64,000 bases of DNA from Nitratireductor pacificus pht-3B (GCF_000300335.1 NZ_AMRM01000016.1:1-64000), one strand, 5' to 3'. Counted from the stretch's first letter, positions 35,005-47,519 are shown. Numbers and translations are program-made. The notes: a model not told the origin generated them from the letters alone.

Positions 35005-35979
35005 ATGAAACTTGCCACCCTGCGCAATGGCCGTCCCGATGGCGCGCTGGTCGTCGTTAGCCGCGATCTGCAACACTATCTGCCGGCTGACGGGATCGCT
35101 CCGACCATGCAGGCCGCGCTCGACGACTGGGACACCGTCGAACCCAGGCTGCGTGACCTCTCCGAGAAGGTCGAGACGGACCCGTCGCGGCTCCCCTTCG
35201 ACCCAGTGGAGGCAATGGCGCCGCTGCCGCGCGCCTATCAGTGGGCCGATGGCAGCGCCTATGTGAACCACGTCGAACTGGTCCGCAAGGCGCGGGGCGC
35301 AGGCATGCCCGAGACGTTCTGGACCGACCCGCTGATCTATCAGGGCGCGGCCGACTGCAATCTGGGACCGCGCGAGCCGATCCGCATCGCCGACGAGAAG
35401 CTGGGCTGCGATTTCGAGGGCGAGATCGCCGTCGTCGTCGGCCCGGTGCCGGCGGGCGCCGACGAGGCGGCGGCGCGCGACAGCATCCGGCTGATCATGC
35501 TGGTCAACGATGTGACGCTGCGCAACCTCGTCCCCGGTGAACTCGCCAAGGGGTTCGGCTTCTTCCAGTCGAAACCGCAGACCGCCTTCTCGCCGGTCGC
35601 CGTGACGCCGGACGAACTGGGCGAGGCCTGGGACGGCGAGCGCGTTCACCTGCCGCTGCTGATCGCCCGTGGAGACGAGGCCTTCGGCCGTCCGGAAGCC
35701 GGCAGCGACATGGTGTTCTCCTTCGCGCGCCTCATCGCCCATGTGGCGCAGACCCGTCCCATCGGAGCCGGCGGTGTCATCGGGTCGGGGACGATTTCCA
35801 ACGCCGATCCCGCCGTCGGCTCCGCCTGCATCGCCGAGCGGCGCGCCCGCGAGATGATCGCCGACGGGGAGCCGAAGACGCCGTTCCTCGCCGATGGCGA
35901 GCGCGTGCGCATCGAGATGCTGTCCGCCGACGGCGCCTCCATCTTCGGCGCGATCGAGCAGCAAGTGCGGCTGGGCTAG
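35005..35979 (+). CDS. Fumarylacetoacetate hydrolase family protein
   Basis: This 324-residue enzyme probably splits fumarylpyruvate or fumarylacetoacetate to fumarate and pyruvate or acetoacetate. The FAH fold has metal-binding glutamates and aspartates in LGCDFEGEIAVVVG and VNDVTLRNL. An SxPQTAFSPVAVTP loop and GSGTISNADP close the active site. The N-terminal extension of about 80 residues is typical of the longer bacterial FAH subgroup. Its place after the isomerase, VOC and monooxygenase genes completes a plausible gentisate/homogentisate-type lower pathway. Confidence 0.85.
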   Translation: MKLATLRNGRPDGALVVVSRDLQHYLPADGIAPTMQAALDDWDTVEPRLRDLSEKVETDPSRLPFDPVEAMAPLPRAYQWADGSAYVNHVELVRKARGAGMPETFWTDPLIYQGAADCNLGPREPIRIADEKLGCDFEGEIAVVVGPVPAGADEAAARDSIRLIMLVNDVTLRNLVPGELAKGFGFFQSKPQTAFSPVAVTPDELGEAWDGERVHLPLLIARGDEAFGRPEAGSDMVFSFARLIAHVAQTRPIGAGGVIGSGTISNADPAVGSACIAERRAREMIADGEPKTPFLADGERVRIEMLSADGASIFGAIEQQVRLG

Positions 35980-36029
35980 GGACCGGGTGTGCCGAAGCTG
36001 CGGGCTTTCTGGGCAGGGGTTTTCATGTG

Positions 36030-36060
36030 TATACTGCCTCCGGGCGTCCTCCGGGACGCC
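36030..36060 (+). promoter_or_regulatory. Possible promoter and leader hairpin of the LuxR-type gene
   Basis: TATACT at 36030-36035 is a good -10 element, but the -35 region is weak. Just downstream GGCGTCC (36043-36049) pairs with GGACGCC (36054-36060), giving a short leader hairpin 5 bases before the ribosome site. It suggests the regulator can be transcribed independently of the operon before it. Confidence 0.35.
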
Positions 36061-36077
36061 TTCTGGGAGGAATGACG

Positions 36078-36863
36078 ATGCAGCTCATCAGGAGCGACGC
36101 CATGGATCATGGCGCGCCGGCTCACAGCGATGCGGTTTGCGCCCTGATCGGAGCCATCGGCCGCGATGGCTTCATCGGGCAGCTTCTGGCCTCCAGCCAG
36201 ACCGTGGCGCCCATCGACTTCGTATCGATGTTCCTCTACCCGTCGAAGGAACGGCCGGTCTTTCTCGGCACGGCCAGCGGGCTCGGCCAGCGCTTCGCCA
36301 ACACTGCCGCCGACCACTATCAGAGTCACTATTATCGCGAGGACCCCAATATCGGGGTCATGTTCGACGGCGGTGGATGCGACGGGACGGTGTTCACCTA
36401 TCTCACGCGTGACGACATCCCGACCGCCAGCTACCGGACCTGGTGCTATGACCGCGCGCAGATCGCCGACCGCCTGTCGCTGGTCAGCCGCACCGAGCAG
36501 GGGATGCCGTTCTCCGTCAGCTTCTACTCGGGAAGGCCGCGCGGCGTCCTGCCGGAGACCAACCGGCGCGCCCTGATGGGATTCCTGCCCTATGTGCGCG
36601 CCCTCTCGCTGCGCCATCTGGACCTGTGGTCCGGCACGATGGATCTCGCCACGGCGCGAACCCGCATCGCACAGCGCTTCCCGGCGCTTTCGCCGCGCGA
36701 GACGGATGTGGCGGCGGGCGTGGTCGCGGGCCTCACGGCGCAGGAAACGGCCGAATGGCTGGGCATCGCCGCAACCAGCGTCATCACCCACCGCAAGCGC
36801 GCCTATGAGCGGCTGGGCATCGCCAACCAGCGCGAGCTGATCCAGGTCTTCTACGCCTCCTGA
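36078..36863 (+). CDS. LuxR-family transcriptional regulator (non-AHL type)
   Basis: This 261-residue regulator has a C-terminal LuxR helix-turn-helix (LSPRETDVAAGVVAGLTAQE and the following 30 residues, about 206-258). The 200-residue N-terminal domain matches neither an autoinducer-binding nor a receiver domain that I recognise. GGGAGG at 36065-36070 is 7 bases before the ATG at 36078; in-frame ATGs at 36027 and 36072 are poorly placed. It closes the aromatic block and overlaps the LysR gene tail by 13 bases. It is the best candidate reader of the duplicated 20-bp site. Confidence 0.82.
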   Translation: MQLIRSDAMDHGAPAHSDAVCALIGAIGRDGFIGQLLASSQTVAPIDFVSMFLYPSKERPVFLGTASGLGQRFANTAADHYQSHYYREDPNIGVMFDGGGCDGTVFTYLTRDDIPTASYRTWCYDRAQIADRLSLVSRTEQGMPFSVSFYSGRPRGVLPETNRRALMGFLPYVRALSLRHLDLWSGTMDLATARTRIAQRFPALSPRETDVAAGVVAGLTAQETAEWLGIAATSVITHRKRAYERLGIANQRELIQVFYAS

Positions 36864-37789
36864 GCGGCTGTCGGGCGCGGTTTGCGCCGCCCGAGAATCT
36901 CGAACAGCACCGGCCGCATCCAGCGAACGGCGGGGTCGCGGTGAAAGCGCTCGTGCCAGGCGAGCGCCACGTCGAAGCGCGGCGTGGCGAGCGGCACGGT
37001 GACCTTCGCCAGGTTGAACTCCTCGGCGAGATAATCGGCCAGATTGGCAGGGATGGTGGCCACCGTGTCGGTGCGCTTGACGGCCATCGCTGCCGCGACG
37101 AAACCCGAGACGCGCAGGGCGATGCGGTCGGCGGGCAGGGCCGTCTCGAGCAGTTTCTCCACCTCGCCGTGCACATGCCCCGTGTCGCGCGCCATAACCA
37201 GCACATGCCGGGCCGCGCGGTAGGCCGCCTGGTCCGGAGCTTTCCGCGTGAACGGATGGCTGCGCCGCACCAGACCGCGATATCCCTCGACGAAGAGCTT
37301 GCGCCGCCGGATGCCGCTGACCAGCTCCGGAAACGCGCCGATGGCCATGTCCACGTCGCCGCTTTCGAGCCGCGGCAGGAGCTGGCGGCGGTCGAGCGAG
37401 ACCATGCGGATGCCCACATGCGGGGCTTCATGTTGAAGCCGCTCCATCAGGGGCGGCGCGAGCCGCAGGGCGCCGACATCGCTGATGAAGAAGCTGAAGA
37501 CGCGCCGGCTGGTCATCGGATCGAACGGCGCGGAGCGGCGGTCCAGGCTGGCGGAGGCGAGCAGGATGCGGCGGATCGGTTCGGCCAGCTCCAGCGCGCG
37601 CGCCGTCGGCTCCATCGTCTGTCCGACGCGGACGAAAAGCGGGTCGTCGAAATCCACCCGAAGGCGCGCCAGGATCTTGCTCAGGACGGGCTGCGAGGTG
37701 TCGAGCACGTTGGCGGCCGCGGTCAGCGACCGTTCCGTGAACAGGACGTCCAGCACCCGCAGGTGCCGCAGGCTGATATCCTTCTCCAT
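36851..37789 (-). CDS. LysR-family regulator divergent from the reductive dehalogenase
   Basis: This 312-residue LysR-type regulator has an N-terminal winged helix (LRHLRVLDVLFTERSLTAAA, then TSQPVLSKILARLR) and a C-terminal effector domain of the periplasmic-binding type. The ATG at 37789 gives the usual N-terminus; an ATG at 37825 would add twelve residues (MPYGTFRLYPYG) encoded within an inverted repeat. Neither has a good ribosome site. Its start is 115 bases from rdhA, so it probably activates the dehalogenase operon in response to a halogenated aromatic and controls itself. Confidence 0.88.
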   Translation of the reverse strand: MEKDISLRHLRVLDVLFTERSLTAAANVLDTSQPVLSKILARLRVDFDDPLFVRVGQTMEPTARALELAEPIRRILLASASLDRRSAPFDPMTSRRVFSFFISDVGALRLAPPLMERLQHEAPHVGIRMVSLDRRQLLPRLESGDVDMAIGAFPELVSGIRRRKLFVEGYRGLVRRSHPFTRKAPDQAAYRAARHVLVMARDTGHVHGEVEKLLETALPADRIALRVSGFVAAAMAVKRTDTVATIPANLADYLAEEFNLAKVTVPLATPRFDVALAWHERFHRDPAVRWMRPVLFEILGRRKPRPTAAQEA

Positions 37790-37825
37790 GCCGTATGGAT
37801 ATAGCCTGAATGTCCCATATGGCAT
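37788..37825. promoter_or_regulatory. Inverted repeat at the LysR start, candidate LysR-binding site
   Basis: ATGCCGTATGG (37788-37798) and CCATATGGCAT (37815-37825) are inverted repeats with one mismatch, separated by 16 bases. The left arm overlaps the LysR start codon and the right arm is 79 bases upstream of rdhA. Position and symmetry fit a LysR box controlling both directions. Confidence 0.55.
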
Positions 37826-37903
37826 AGTCTGTTTTGAACACGTGACCTAGTCTCTCCCCAGGCATTGCGGGCGTTTTCGCCACGGCAGTGAAGGGAGAGG
37901 ACC

Positions 37904-41365
<3,462 letters not shown>

Positions 41366-41374
41366 GGCGCTGCC

Positions 41375-41698
41375 ATGACCCACGTCGTTACAGAAGCCTG
41401 CATCGGCTGCCGCTTCACCGATTGCGTCTCGGTCTGCCCGGTCGACTGTTTCCATGCGGGCGACAATTTCCTCGTCATCAACCCGAATGGCTGCATCGAT
41501 TGCGGCGTGTGCATTCCCGAGTGCCCGGAAGAGGCGATCCATCCCGATACGATGCTGCCGGAAGGGCAGGAGCATTTCCTCGACCTCAACCGCGTGCTGG
41601 CGGAGAAATGGCCCGTGATCCTGGAAGCGGAACCGCATCCCGCCGACGCCGCCGAGCACAGGGGCAAGGCCGGCAAGCTCGAAATGCTGCGCATGTGA
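41375..41698 (+). CDS. fdxA: 7Fe ferredoxin FdxA ([3Fe-4S][4Fe-4S])
   Basis: This 107-residue ferredoxin shows the Azotobacter FdI-like pattern: C9, C17 and C50 for the 3Fe cluster, and C21, C40, C43 and C46 for the 4Fe cluster (CVSVCPVDCF, CIDCGVCIPECP). FdxA is usually encoded alone as a housekeeping gene. Here it is the last gene of the dehalogenase cluster, 9 bases after the [2Fe-2S] ferredoxin, which suggests recruitment to supply the low-potential electrons that cobalamin reduction needs. Confidence 0.93.
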   Translation: MTHVVTEACIGCRFTDCVSVCPVDCFHAGDNFLVINPNGCIDCGVCIPECPEEAIHPDTMLPEGQEHFLDLNRVLAEKWPVILEAEPHPADAAEHRGKAGKLEMLRM

Positions 41699-41780
41699 GA
41701 GCGCCGGCCGGGTGTCTCGCGGTGCGGTCGCCGACTGCCGTTTGGCAATCGGGCTTGCTATTTATAGTGACGTCTCTTCA

Positions 41781-41918
41781 CCCCCCTCTGGCCTGCCGGC
41801 CATCTCCCCCTCAAGGGGGGGGAGATCAGCTCTCATCAATGTTGAAGATTGGCGAAATCCTCCGTGACATCCAATCTCCCCCCTTGAGGGGGAGATGGCC
41901 GGTAGGCCAGAGGGGGGG
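41781..41918. repeat. Long inverted repeat, rhizobial intergenic palindrome type
   Basis: The left arm (41781-41826) and right arm (41874-41918) are near-perfect inverted copies of about 45 bases containing CTCTGGCC, GGCCATCTCCCCCTCAAGG and a G-run; the 47-base spacer is unrelated. Such G/C-run palindromes are dispersed between genes in Mesorhizobium-like genomes. It lies between convergent fdxA and the amine oxidase gene and could fold into a large RNA hairpin acting as a two-way terminator. No gene is seen in 41699-41964. Confidence 0.8.
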
Positions 41919-41964
41919 CGACGGAGCGGCAATGCAGAGAATTCCGCCCCTTATCTGCTCCAAC

Positions 41965-43953
41965 TCACTCTTTCGGCAGCCGAACCGTTAGCGCCGGGTT
42001 GTGCGGGAAGAAGTTGTAGGGTTTCAGCGTGATGCCCTTCCACATGGTCGACATCACCGGCCAGTCCTCCATCTGCGGCACATGGTGGAAGCCCATCGTG
42101 TACCAGGTCACGATGTCCGTGTTGCCGATGTTGCGGTCCTGCTTCACCCATTCGGCCAGCGTGTCGGAGCCGTCGCTCTGGAAGGCGTATTCGCCGCCCG
42201 CATAGCGCTCGGCCGCCCGATAGGGGGTGTTCCAGAACGTGTAGTCGATATAGGCGTTGCGCTTGGCGGGCGGGTCGTTCTCCGTGTCCAGCGGGCTGTA
42301 GGCGACGCTGTTCTGCGGCATGATCATGTAGCCCGGCGCGTGGCCGACACCGACTTTACGGTTCATGTTCATCACATGGTACATGGCGGGTGTCGCCGGG
42401 TTGACGCGGTAGCGCGCGGCCAACTCCGTCATCGGCATTTCGGATTTCGTCACCCACAGCGAGCGGCGCGGTAGGTCGTCGGCCACCTCGCCCTTCACAA
42501 GCCCGGTGCGCATGAAGACATTGTCCTGGCCGTCGATGTCGAAATCGAGCCGGAAGTTGAAGAAATGGTCGTGGTTCGGCGCGACGAGATTGGGCATGAT
42601 CAGCGTGCCGTAGCGCGTTTCCTGTTCCGCCGTCGCGTCGGCCATCGAGGTGGAGGCCGCGCCCTTCACCGCGTCGAGGCCGGTGGCGCCGACCATCACG
42701 CGGATGCGGCCGTTCTGTTCGAACACATAGTCGATCAGATAGTCGTAATTGCCGACCTGCGAGGCGGAGCGGACAACCAGTTCGTTGGCGGGGCGTCCCT
42801 CGGCCGGCACCGACTGCTCCTCGCTCTGGGCGAAGATCTCGTAGTGCCGCCAGACCGGATCGCCGATGTTGCGCTCGAAGACGCACAGCGCGTTCGGGAT
42901 CTCGACGGGATTGCCCAGATCGTCATGCACGGTCGCCGGCAGGAAGCGGGCATAGGCGGGGCAGTCGACGCCGGCGCGCAGCGGGCTCAGGAAGATGCCG
43001 AAGCCGTATTCGCCGCTGTCCATATAGGTGCGCCAGTACCAGCCCTGGTCGGGATCCATATAGGGCACGAACACTTCCGACAGATGCGCCTGGTAGAGAA
43101 CCGAGCGCCAGTCGCTGCCGTCATTCGCGTCGATGTTCGACAGGACGACGCCGGGCCGCTTGTCGACGCGCCAGCGGAAACGCCACATATCCCATTCGAT
43201 GACGCTGCCGTCGATGCTGAAGTTGGCGTCGCCCTCCTGCGCGAGCAGCGCCGGATTGCTCTCAGGGCGCAATGCGCCGGTGCGCGCCTCGATCTCCTCT
43301 TCCATATAGCCCCAGGCGTCCTGCGGCACAGGCAGCACGCCGGTGTCGATCACCTCGACCACCGTCTTGCCGGCGAGGTCGACCACCGCGTAAAGGCCCT
43401 CGATGGGCTTGGCGTAGAAATTGGAGCCGGTCGGATTGACGTAGCAGGGCACCTTCATCAGCCGCTGGCCGGCCTCGGCTTCCGCGTTGAATGAGCCTGC
43501 GGTAAGCGGGAGACAGAAGACGTCGGTGGGGCCGAGGTCGCGCTTCTTCAGGGCGGCGACGAAGTCGGCGTCGGACAGGGCAAGGTCCATCGCGCCGATG
43601 AATTCCTCCAGCAGCACCATGGACTGGCCGCCGATGTCGCCGATCGTGCCGATCGCGCCGGTCGCCAGATCCACTCCGGCCTTGTAGGCCTTGTCGCCGG
43701 AAATGACATGGACGGTGGCGACGCGCGGACCCGTGTCGCCCTCCTTCCAGGCAAGGACATCTGCCTTCTCGGGTTCCTTCAGCTCGATCAGCGGAAAGCG
43801 CGCCTCGTCGGCGATCCGCTCGTCCGCCTTCATGATGGACACGACCTGGCCGATCTCGTCCTTCGTCAGGCCGTCCAGCGGGTGGGCGTTCGCGCCGTAG
43901 CATAAGGCCAGCACGGCCACGCCGGCGCAGGCGGCGGTTAAGTGTCGTTTCAT
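41965..43953 (-). CDS. Primary-amine oxidase (copper/TPQ), periplasmic
   Basis: This 662-residue enzyme oxidises primary amines to aldehydes with O2, releasing ammonia and H2O2. It has a signal peptide (MKRHLTAACAGVAVLALCYG, then ANA). The TPQ precursor is Y403 in GNYDY, the catalytic base D312 in YMDSGEYGFG, and the copper ligands H461, H463 (NHDHFFNF) and H624 (HHVPQMEDWP). All key residues are present. Followed upstream by an aldehyde dehydrogenase and an AraC regulator, it makes a tyn/fea-like set for phenylethylamine or tyramine. Confidence 0.93.
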   Translation of the reverse strand: MKRHLTAACAGVAVLALCYGANAHPLDGLTKDEIGQVVSIMKADERIADEARFPLIELKEPEKADVLAWKEGDTGPRVATVHVISGDKAYKAGVDLATGAIGTIGDIGGQSMVLLEEFIGAMDLALSDADFVAALKKRDLGPTDVFCLPLTAGSFNAEAEAGQRLMKVPCYVNPTGSNFYAKPIEGLYAVVDLAGKTVVEVIDTGVLPVPQDAWGYMEEEIEARTGALRPESNPALLAQEGDANFSIDGSVIEWDMWRFRWRVDKRPGVVLSNIDANDGSDWRSVLYQAHLSEVFVPYMDPDQGWYWRTYMDSGEYGFGIFLSPLRAGVDCPAYARFLPATVHDDLGNPVEIPNALCVFERNIGDPVWRHYEIFAQSEEQSVPAEGRPANELVVRSASQVGNYDYLIDYVFEQNGRIRVMVGATGLDAVKGAASTSMADATAEQETRYGTLIMPNLVAPNHDHFFNFRLDFDIDGQDNVFMRTGLVKGEVADDLPRRSLWVTKSEMPMTELAARYRVNPATPAMYHVMNMNRKVGVGHAPGYMIMPQNSVAYSPLDTENDPPAKRNAYIDYTFWNTPYRAAERYAGGEYAFQSDGSDTLAEWVKQDRNIGNTDIVTWYTMGFHHVPQMEDWPVMSTMWKGITLKPYNFFPHNPALTVRLPKE

Positions 43954-43981
43954 CGTCTCTCCTCCTCCTCGATCCTGTTCA

Positions 43982-45400
43982 TCACATGATGATGGTCTGT
44001 CCGACCGTGTTTTCCATCAGCCCCGCCTCGGCGAACTGCACCCCGACGCCCGACTGCTTGATGCCGCCGAAGGGTGCGTTGGGCTGGATCATGCCGTGCT
44101 TGTTGATCCAGGCCGTGCCGCATTCGAGCCTGAGCGCCAGCTCCCTGGCGCGCGCCGTGTCGCGCGACCAGATCGAACCGCCGAGGCCGTTCGGGTTGTC
44201 GTTGGCGCGGGCGATCACGGCATCAATGTCGGTGTAGCGGATCACCGGCAGGGCCGGGCCGAACTGCTCCTCGTCCACCAGCCGCATGCCGTGCTCGGCG
44301 TCGGCGACGATGGTCGCCGGGTAGAAATAACCCGCGCCTCCGGCGGGCGCGCCGCCGGTGAGGGCGCGCGCGCCCTTCGCCTTCGCCTCCTCGACCAGCG
44401 TCTTCACGCGCTCGAACTGCATTTCGTTCTGCATCGGGCCAAGTGCGACGCCCTCCTGCCGGCCATCGCCCATCGGCATGGCGGCGGCAAGTGCTGCAAG
44501 CGCCTCGCAGACGGCGTCGTATATGCTGTCATGCACATAGAGCCGCTTGATGCAGGCGCAGGTCTGGCCATTGTTGATGAAGGCGCCCCAGAACAGGCCC
44601 TCGGCGATGGCCTGTGGATCAACATCCGGCAGGACGATCGCCGCGTCGTTGCCGCCCAGCTCCAGCGTCAGGCGCTTCACCGTTTCGGCGGCCGAGGCCA
44701 TGATCTTGCGGCCGGTGCCGGTCGAGCCGGTGAACACCATCTTGTCGATGCCCGGATGCGCCGACATGGCTGCGCCGATCCCGTTGTCGCCGCAGACGAT
44801 GTTGACCACGCCGGCGGGCAGCACCTCGTTGATCAGCTCGACGAAGCGGATGGTGCTGAGCGGCGTGTTCGGTGACGGCTTGATGACCACGCAATTGCCG
44901 GTGCGGACGGCGGGGATGATATGCCAGGCGGCGATCAGGACCGGGAAGTTCCACGGCGTGATCGAGCCGACGACGCCGATCGGCTTGCGGTGCACCTCGA
45001 CGCGACCCTCATTGTCGTCCTGCAGCACCGCCATCGGCAGGTCGATGGAGGCGGTGTGGCGGGTCCAGGCGGCGGCGCCGCCGATCTCCCATTGCGAGCC
45101 GAGGCCGCCGAGCGGCTTGCCCTGCTCGGCGGTGAGCAGCGGCGCGAGCCCGGCGATGTTCGCCTCGAGCACGTCGGCGATCCTGTTGCAGGCGGCCTTG
45201 CGCTCGGCGTCGGGGGTGGCCGCCCAGCCGGGAAAGGCTGCGCGCGCGGCGGCGACCGCCGCGTCGAGGTCCTCCGCGGTGCCGAGCGGCATCTGGCCGA
45301 CCAGCGCGCCGCTTGCCGGGTCATGCACCGGCAGGCTCTGTGCGGCGGCCACGCTGCGGCCGTCGATGATGTTGCGGAATGGCTTCGCGTCCTGCGTCAT
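43982..45400 (-). CDS. NAD(P)-dependent aldehyde dehydrogenase (FeaB-like role)
   Basis: This 472-residue enzyme oxidises an aldehyde to the acid. Key residues are N151 (TPWNFP), the cofactor loop FTGSTGTGR (223-231), general base E247 (LELGGND) and nucleophile C281 (GQTCACIK). The ATG at 45400 is chosen because GGAGGAGG lies just upstream; the longer frame has no such signal. It is 28 bases upstream of the amine oxidase gene, so the two probably turn an aryl-ethylamine into an arylacetate. Confidence 0.92.
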   Translation of the reverse strand: MTQDAKPFRNIIDGRSVAAAQSLPVHDPASGALVGQMPLGTAEDLDAAVAAARAAFPGWAATPDAERKAACNRIADVLEANIAGLAPLLTAEQGKPLGGLGSQWEIGGAAAWTRHTASIDLPMAVLQDDNEGRVEVHRKPIGVVGSITPWNFPVLIAAWHIIPAVRTGNCVVIKPSPNTPLSTIRFVELINEVLPAGVVNIVCGDNGIGAAMSAHPGIDKMVFTGSTGTGRKIMASAAETVKRLTLELGGNDAAIVLPDVDPQAIAEGLFWGAFINNGQTCACIKRLYVHDSIYDAVCEALAALAAAMPMGDGRQEGVALGPMQNEMQFERVKTLVEEAKAKGARALTGGAPAGGAGYFYPATIVADAEHGMRLVDEEQFGPALPVIRYTDIDAVIARANDNPNGLGGSIWSRDTARARELALRLECGTAWINKHGMIQPNAPFGGIKQSGVGVQFAEAGLMENTVGQTIIM

Positions 45401-45481
45401 CGTGTTCCTCCTCCCGATGCGGCTGCCTGCCGGCAGCATCGATCGGCGATAGTGGAGGGGCCGGCGATGCTCCGTCTTGGA

Positions 45482-46447
45482 CTATTGCGTCAGGCTCTTG
45501 GGCGAAGGCGACACCATATGGAGCCTGTACTCGCCGGGAGAAGCGTTGAAGCGGGCGCGGAACTGCCGGTTGAAGTAGGACAGGTCGTTGAAGCCCGCGT
45601 CGAAGGCGATGGTCGAGATGCGCTCGCCCACGGTCGCTTCCTGACCGTGGAGCCGTTGGCGCACATAGTCGAGCCGCGCACCGATCAGGCATTCCGAAAG
45701 CGAGGACCCTTCCGCCTGGAAACGGCGCTGGAGCGCCCGCAGGCCGACCCCCATCGCCTCGGCCACGGCGGCCGGCGTGCAGTCTGGATCGCGGAAACGC
45801 TGGCCGATATAGGCGCGGGTCCTGGCCACCAGAAGGTCGCTGCTGGTCGCCGCGGAGGGCAGTTCGCCGTCCTCGAGGCTGCACAGATAGGCGCCCATGA
45901 GGTTGAAGAAGGCTTCGCTGACGAAATGCTGCTGCGGAACGGCGCCTTCGGCCTCCAGAACGCGGTCGATGGTGGCGCGCATCGCCAGGCCGATGGCCGA
46001 GGCGCCGGGGATCGAACAGCCTCCCAGCGCGCAGGTGCCGAACCGGTGGGCGAAATCGGCGCGGTTCAAATGCACCGAATACTGCACGCTGCCGCTGGCG
46101 CCATAGACGAAATGCGACGGATAGGCGGAATCGATCATCATGAAATCGCCGGGCGCCAGGCGGATCTCCGCGTCGCCCTGGCGCATCACCGAATGGCCAG
46201 CCTTCTGCAGGACGAGGAACAGGTGCTCCGCCGAATCCTGCCGGATGCAGCGCCAGTCGCGATCGATCTCTGCGGCGCTGTTCTCCACGACCGCGACCGA
46301 CAGCGCCTGCCGCCGGTTGAGCGTGATGATGCCGCGCATGTCCCGGCCGCCCCGTGGCGGCAGAACCTGAAAGTTCCCGCAAACGTCGCGCACGCCGGCC
46401 TGAAACGCCTCCAGCGACACAAGACTGCTCGTCTCGTGAAACGGCAT
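45482..46447 (-). CDS. AraC-family regulator, FeaR-like
   Basis: This 321-residue regulator has a C-terminal AraC/XylS DNA-binding domain (TPAAVAEAMGVGLRALQRRF and the GFNDLSYFNRQFRARFNASPGEYR helix pair, about 220-315). The N-terminal 200 residues resemble the AraC_binding_2 domain of FeaR. GGGGAGGAAG precedes the ATG at 46447 by 2-5 bases. Being co-directional and upstream of the dehydrogenase and amine oxidase genes it is probably their activator. Confidence 0.87.
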   Translation of the reverse strand: MPFHETSSLVSLEAFQAGVRDVCGNFQVLPPRGGRDMRGIITLNRRQALSVAVVENSAAEIDRDWRCIRQDSAEHLFLVLQKAGHSVMRQGDAEIRLAPGDFMMIDSAYPSHFVYGASGSVQYSVHLNRADFAHRFGTCALGGCSIPGASAIGLAMRATIDRVLEAEGAVPQQHFVSEAFFNLMGAYLCSLEDGELPSAATSSDLLVARTRAYIGQRFRDPDCTPAAVAEAMGVGLRALQRRFQAEGSSLSECLIGARLDYVRQRLHGQEATVGERISTIAFDAGFNDLSYFNRQFRARFNASPGEYRLHMVSPSPKSLTQ

Positions 46448-46574
46448 CGGCTTCCTCCCCTGCCGTGTCGCCCCTTGGGACACCTCCTCAACGGGCAGAT
46501 AAAGCAGCGTATTCAGCTTTTGGCGTGGCGGCAAGTTGCGGCGGGAGACGCGGTCGGCGCCTGCCGGTTCTGTC

Positions 46575-47483
46575 TCATCCCGGAGGAGAGCTGCCCTTTC
46601 GCCCGGCCGGGTGCCCGCCCGCTTCCACGCAGTTCTCAATGAACAGTGCCGCCGCACGGTCCTGCCCGGCGCGCTGCGAGACGATGCCGATTTCGCGGAC
46701 GATCTCCTGCCCGGCGAGCGGCAGGCAGCGCACCTGTCCCATCTCGTTTCGATAGGCCTCGGCGTCCGGCACGATGGCGACGCCCATGCCCTCGACCACC
46801 ATGCGCAGAAGCGTAGGGATGTCGTCGACCTCCACCCAGTCGCGGACGGCGGTTCCGCTGCGCTCGAGCAGCCGGTCCACGAGACGCCCGCCGAAGGAGA
46901 CGCGATTGTAGCGAAGGAACGGATTGCCGGCCGCGATCGCGCGCCAGTCGTCGCCCTGCATCTGCGGCGGCATCGCCAGCACGAAGGGTTCGCGCACCAG
47001 GGGCGTCCATTTCAGGTGGCGCGGCAGCCCGAAATCGGGATGGATGATGATCGCCAGATCCAGTTCGCCCGTGTCCACGCGGTCGAGAAGCTCGAGCGAC
47101 GTGCCCGGAGCGAGCTGCACCCGGTAACCGGGCCGCGCCTCATGAAACGGCACCAGCGCGCGCAGGGCGATGGTCGGCTGCGCGGATGCGATGGAACCGG
47201 CCCGCAGGATGCCGCCCGGTTCCGCGTCGTCCGTCGGCGCGCCCAGCGCATCGACCATCGCGAGGATGTCGTGGGCGCGGCCGAGAATGCGCTGCCCCGC
47301 CTCGTTGAGCTCGGCGGACCGGCCGGTGCGGACGAACAGCGGGAACCCCAGTTTCCGCTCCAGACGGCGCATGTGGCCGCTCACCGCCGACTGCGTCAGG
47401 CCGATGCGGTCGGCCGCTGCAGCGAAGGTTCCGTAGCGCGCGATCGCCGCAAGGGTCTTCAGCTCGGGGATCATGCGATTCAT
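46575..47483 (-). CDS. LysR-family transcriptional regulator
   Basis: This 302-residue LysR-type protein has the N-terminal helix-turn-helix [20 protein letters not shown] with [18 protein letters not shown] (residues 8-45), followed by an effector domain. The start is set at the ATG at 47483, which gives the usual short N-terminus; ATGs at 47513, 47486 and 47474 are alternatives without a clear ribosome site. It is divergent from a VOC gene with an inverted repeat in the spacer, so that gene is its likely target. Confidence 0.87.
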   Translation of the reverse strand: MNRMIPELKTLAAIARYGTFAAAADRIGLTQSAVSGHMRRLERKLGFPLFVRTGRSAELNEAGQRILGRAHDILAMVDALGAPTDDAEPGGILRAGSIASAQPTIALRALVPFHEARPGYRVQLAPGTSLELLDRVDTGELDLAIIIHPDFGLPRHLKWTPLVREPFVLAMPPQMQGDDWRAIAAGNPFLRYNRVSFGGRLVDRLLERSGTAVRDWVEVDDIPTLLRMVVEGMGVAIVPDAEAYRNEMGQVRCLPLAGQEIVREIGIVSQRAGQDRAAALFIENCVEAGGHPAGRKGSSPPG

Positions 47484-47502
47484 CATTTTCTGCGTTGCTA
47501 AG

Positions 47503-47519
47503 AACGATAACATATCGTT
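47503..47519. promoter_or_regulatory. Candidate LysR box between LysR and VOC genes
   Basis: AACGAT (47503-47508) and ATCGTT (47514-47519) are perfect inverted repeats separated by AACAT, matching the T-N11-A shape of LysR boxes. It is 20 bases from the LysR start and 56 from the VOC start. Confidence 0.5.

Noticed and set aside
37790-37825. Extension of the LysR protein to the ATG at 37825
   Set aside because: The extra residues are encoded by an inverted repeat and precede the normal LysR N-terminus; the repeat is better explained as a binding site.
41781-41918. Insertion sequence or miniature transposon
   Set aside because: The arms are inverted, but there is no transposase and no clear target-site duplication; an intergenic palindrome is the safer call.
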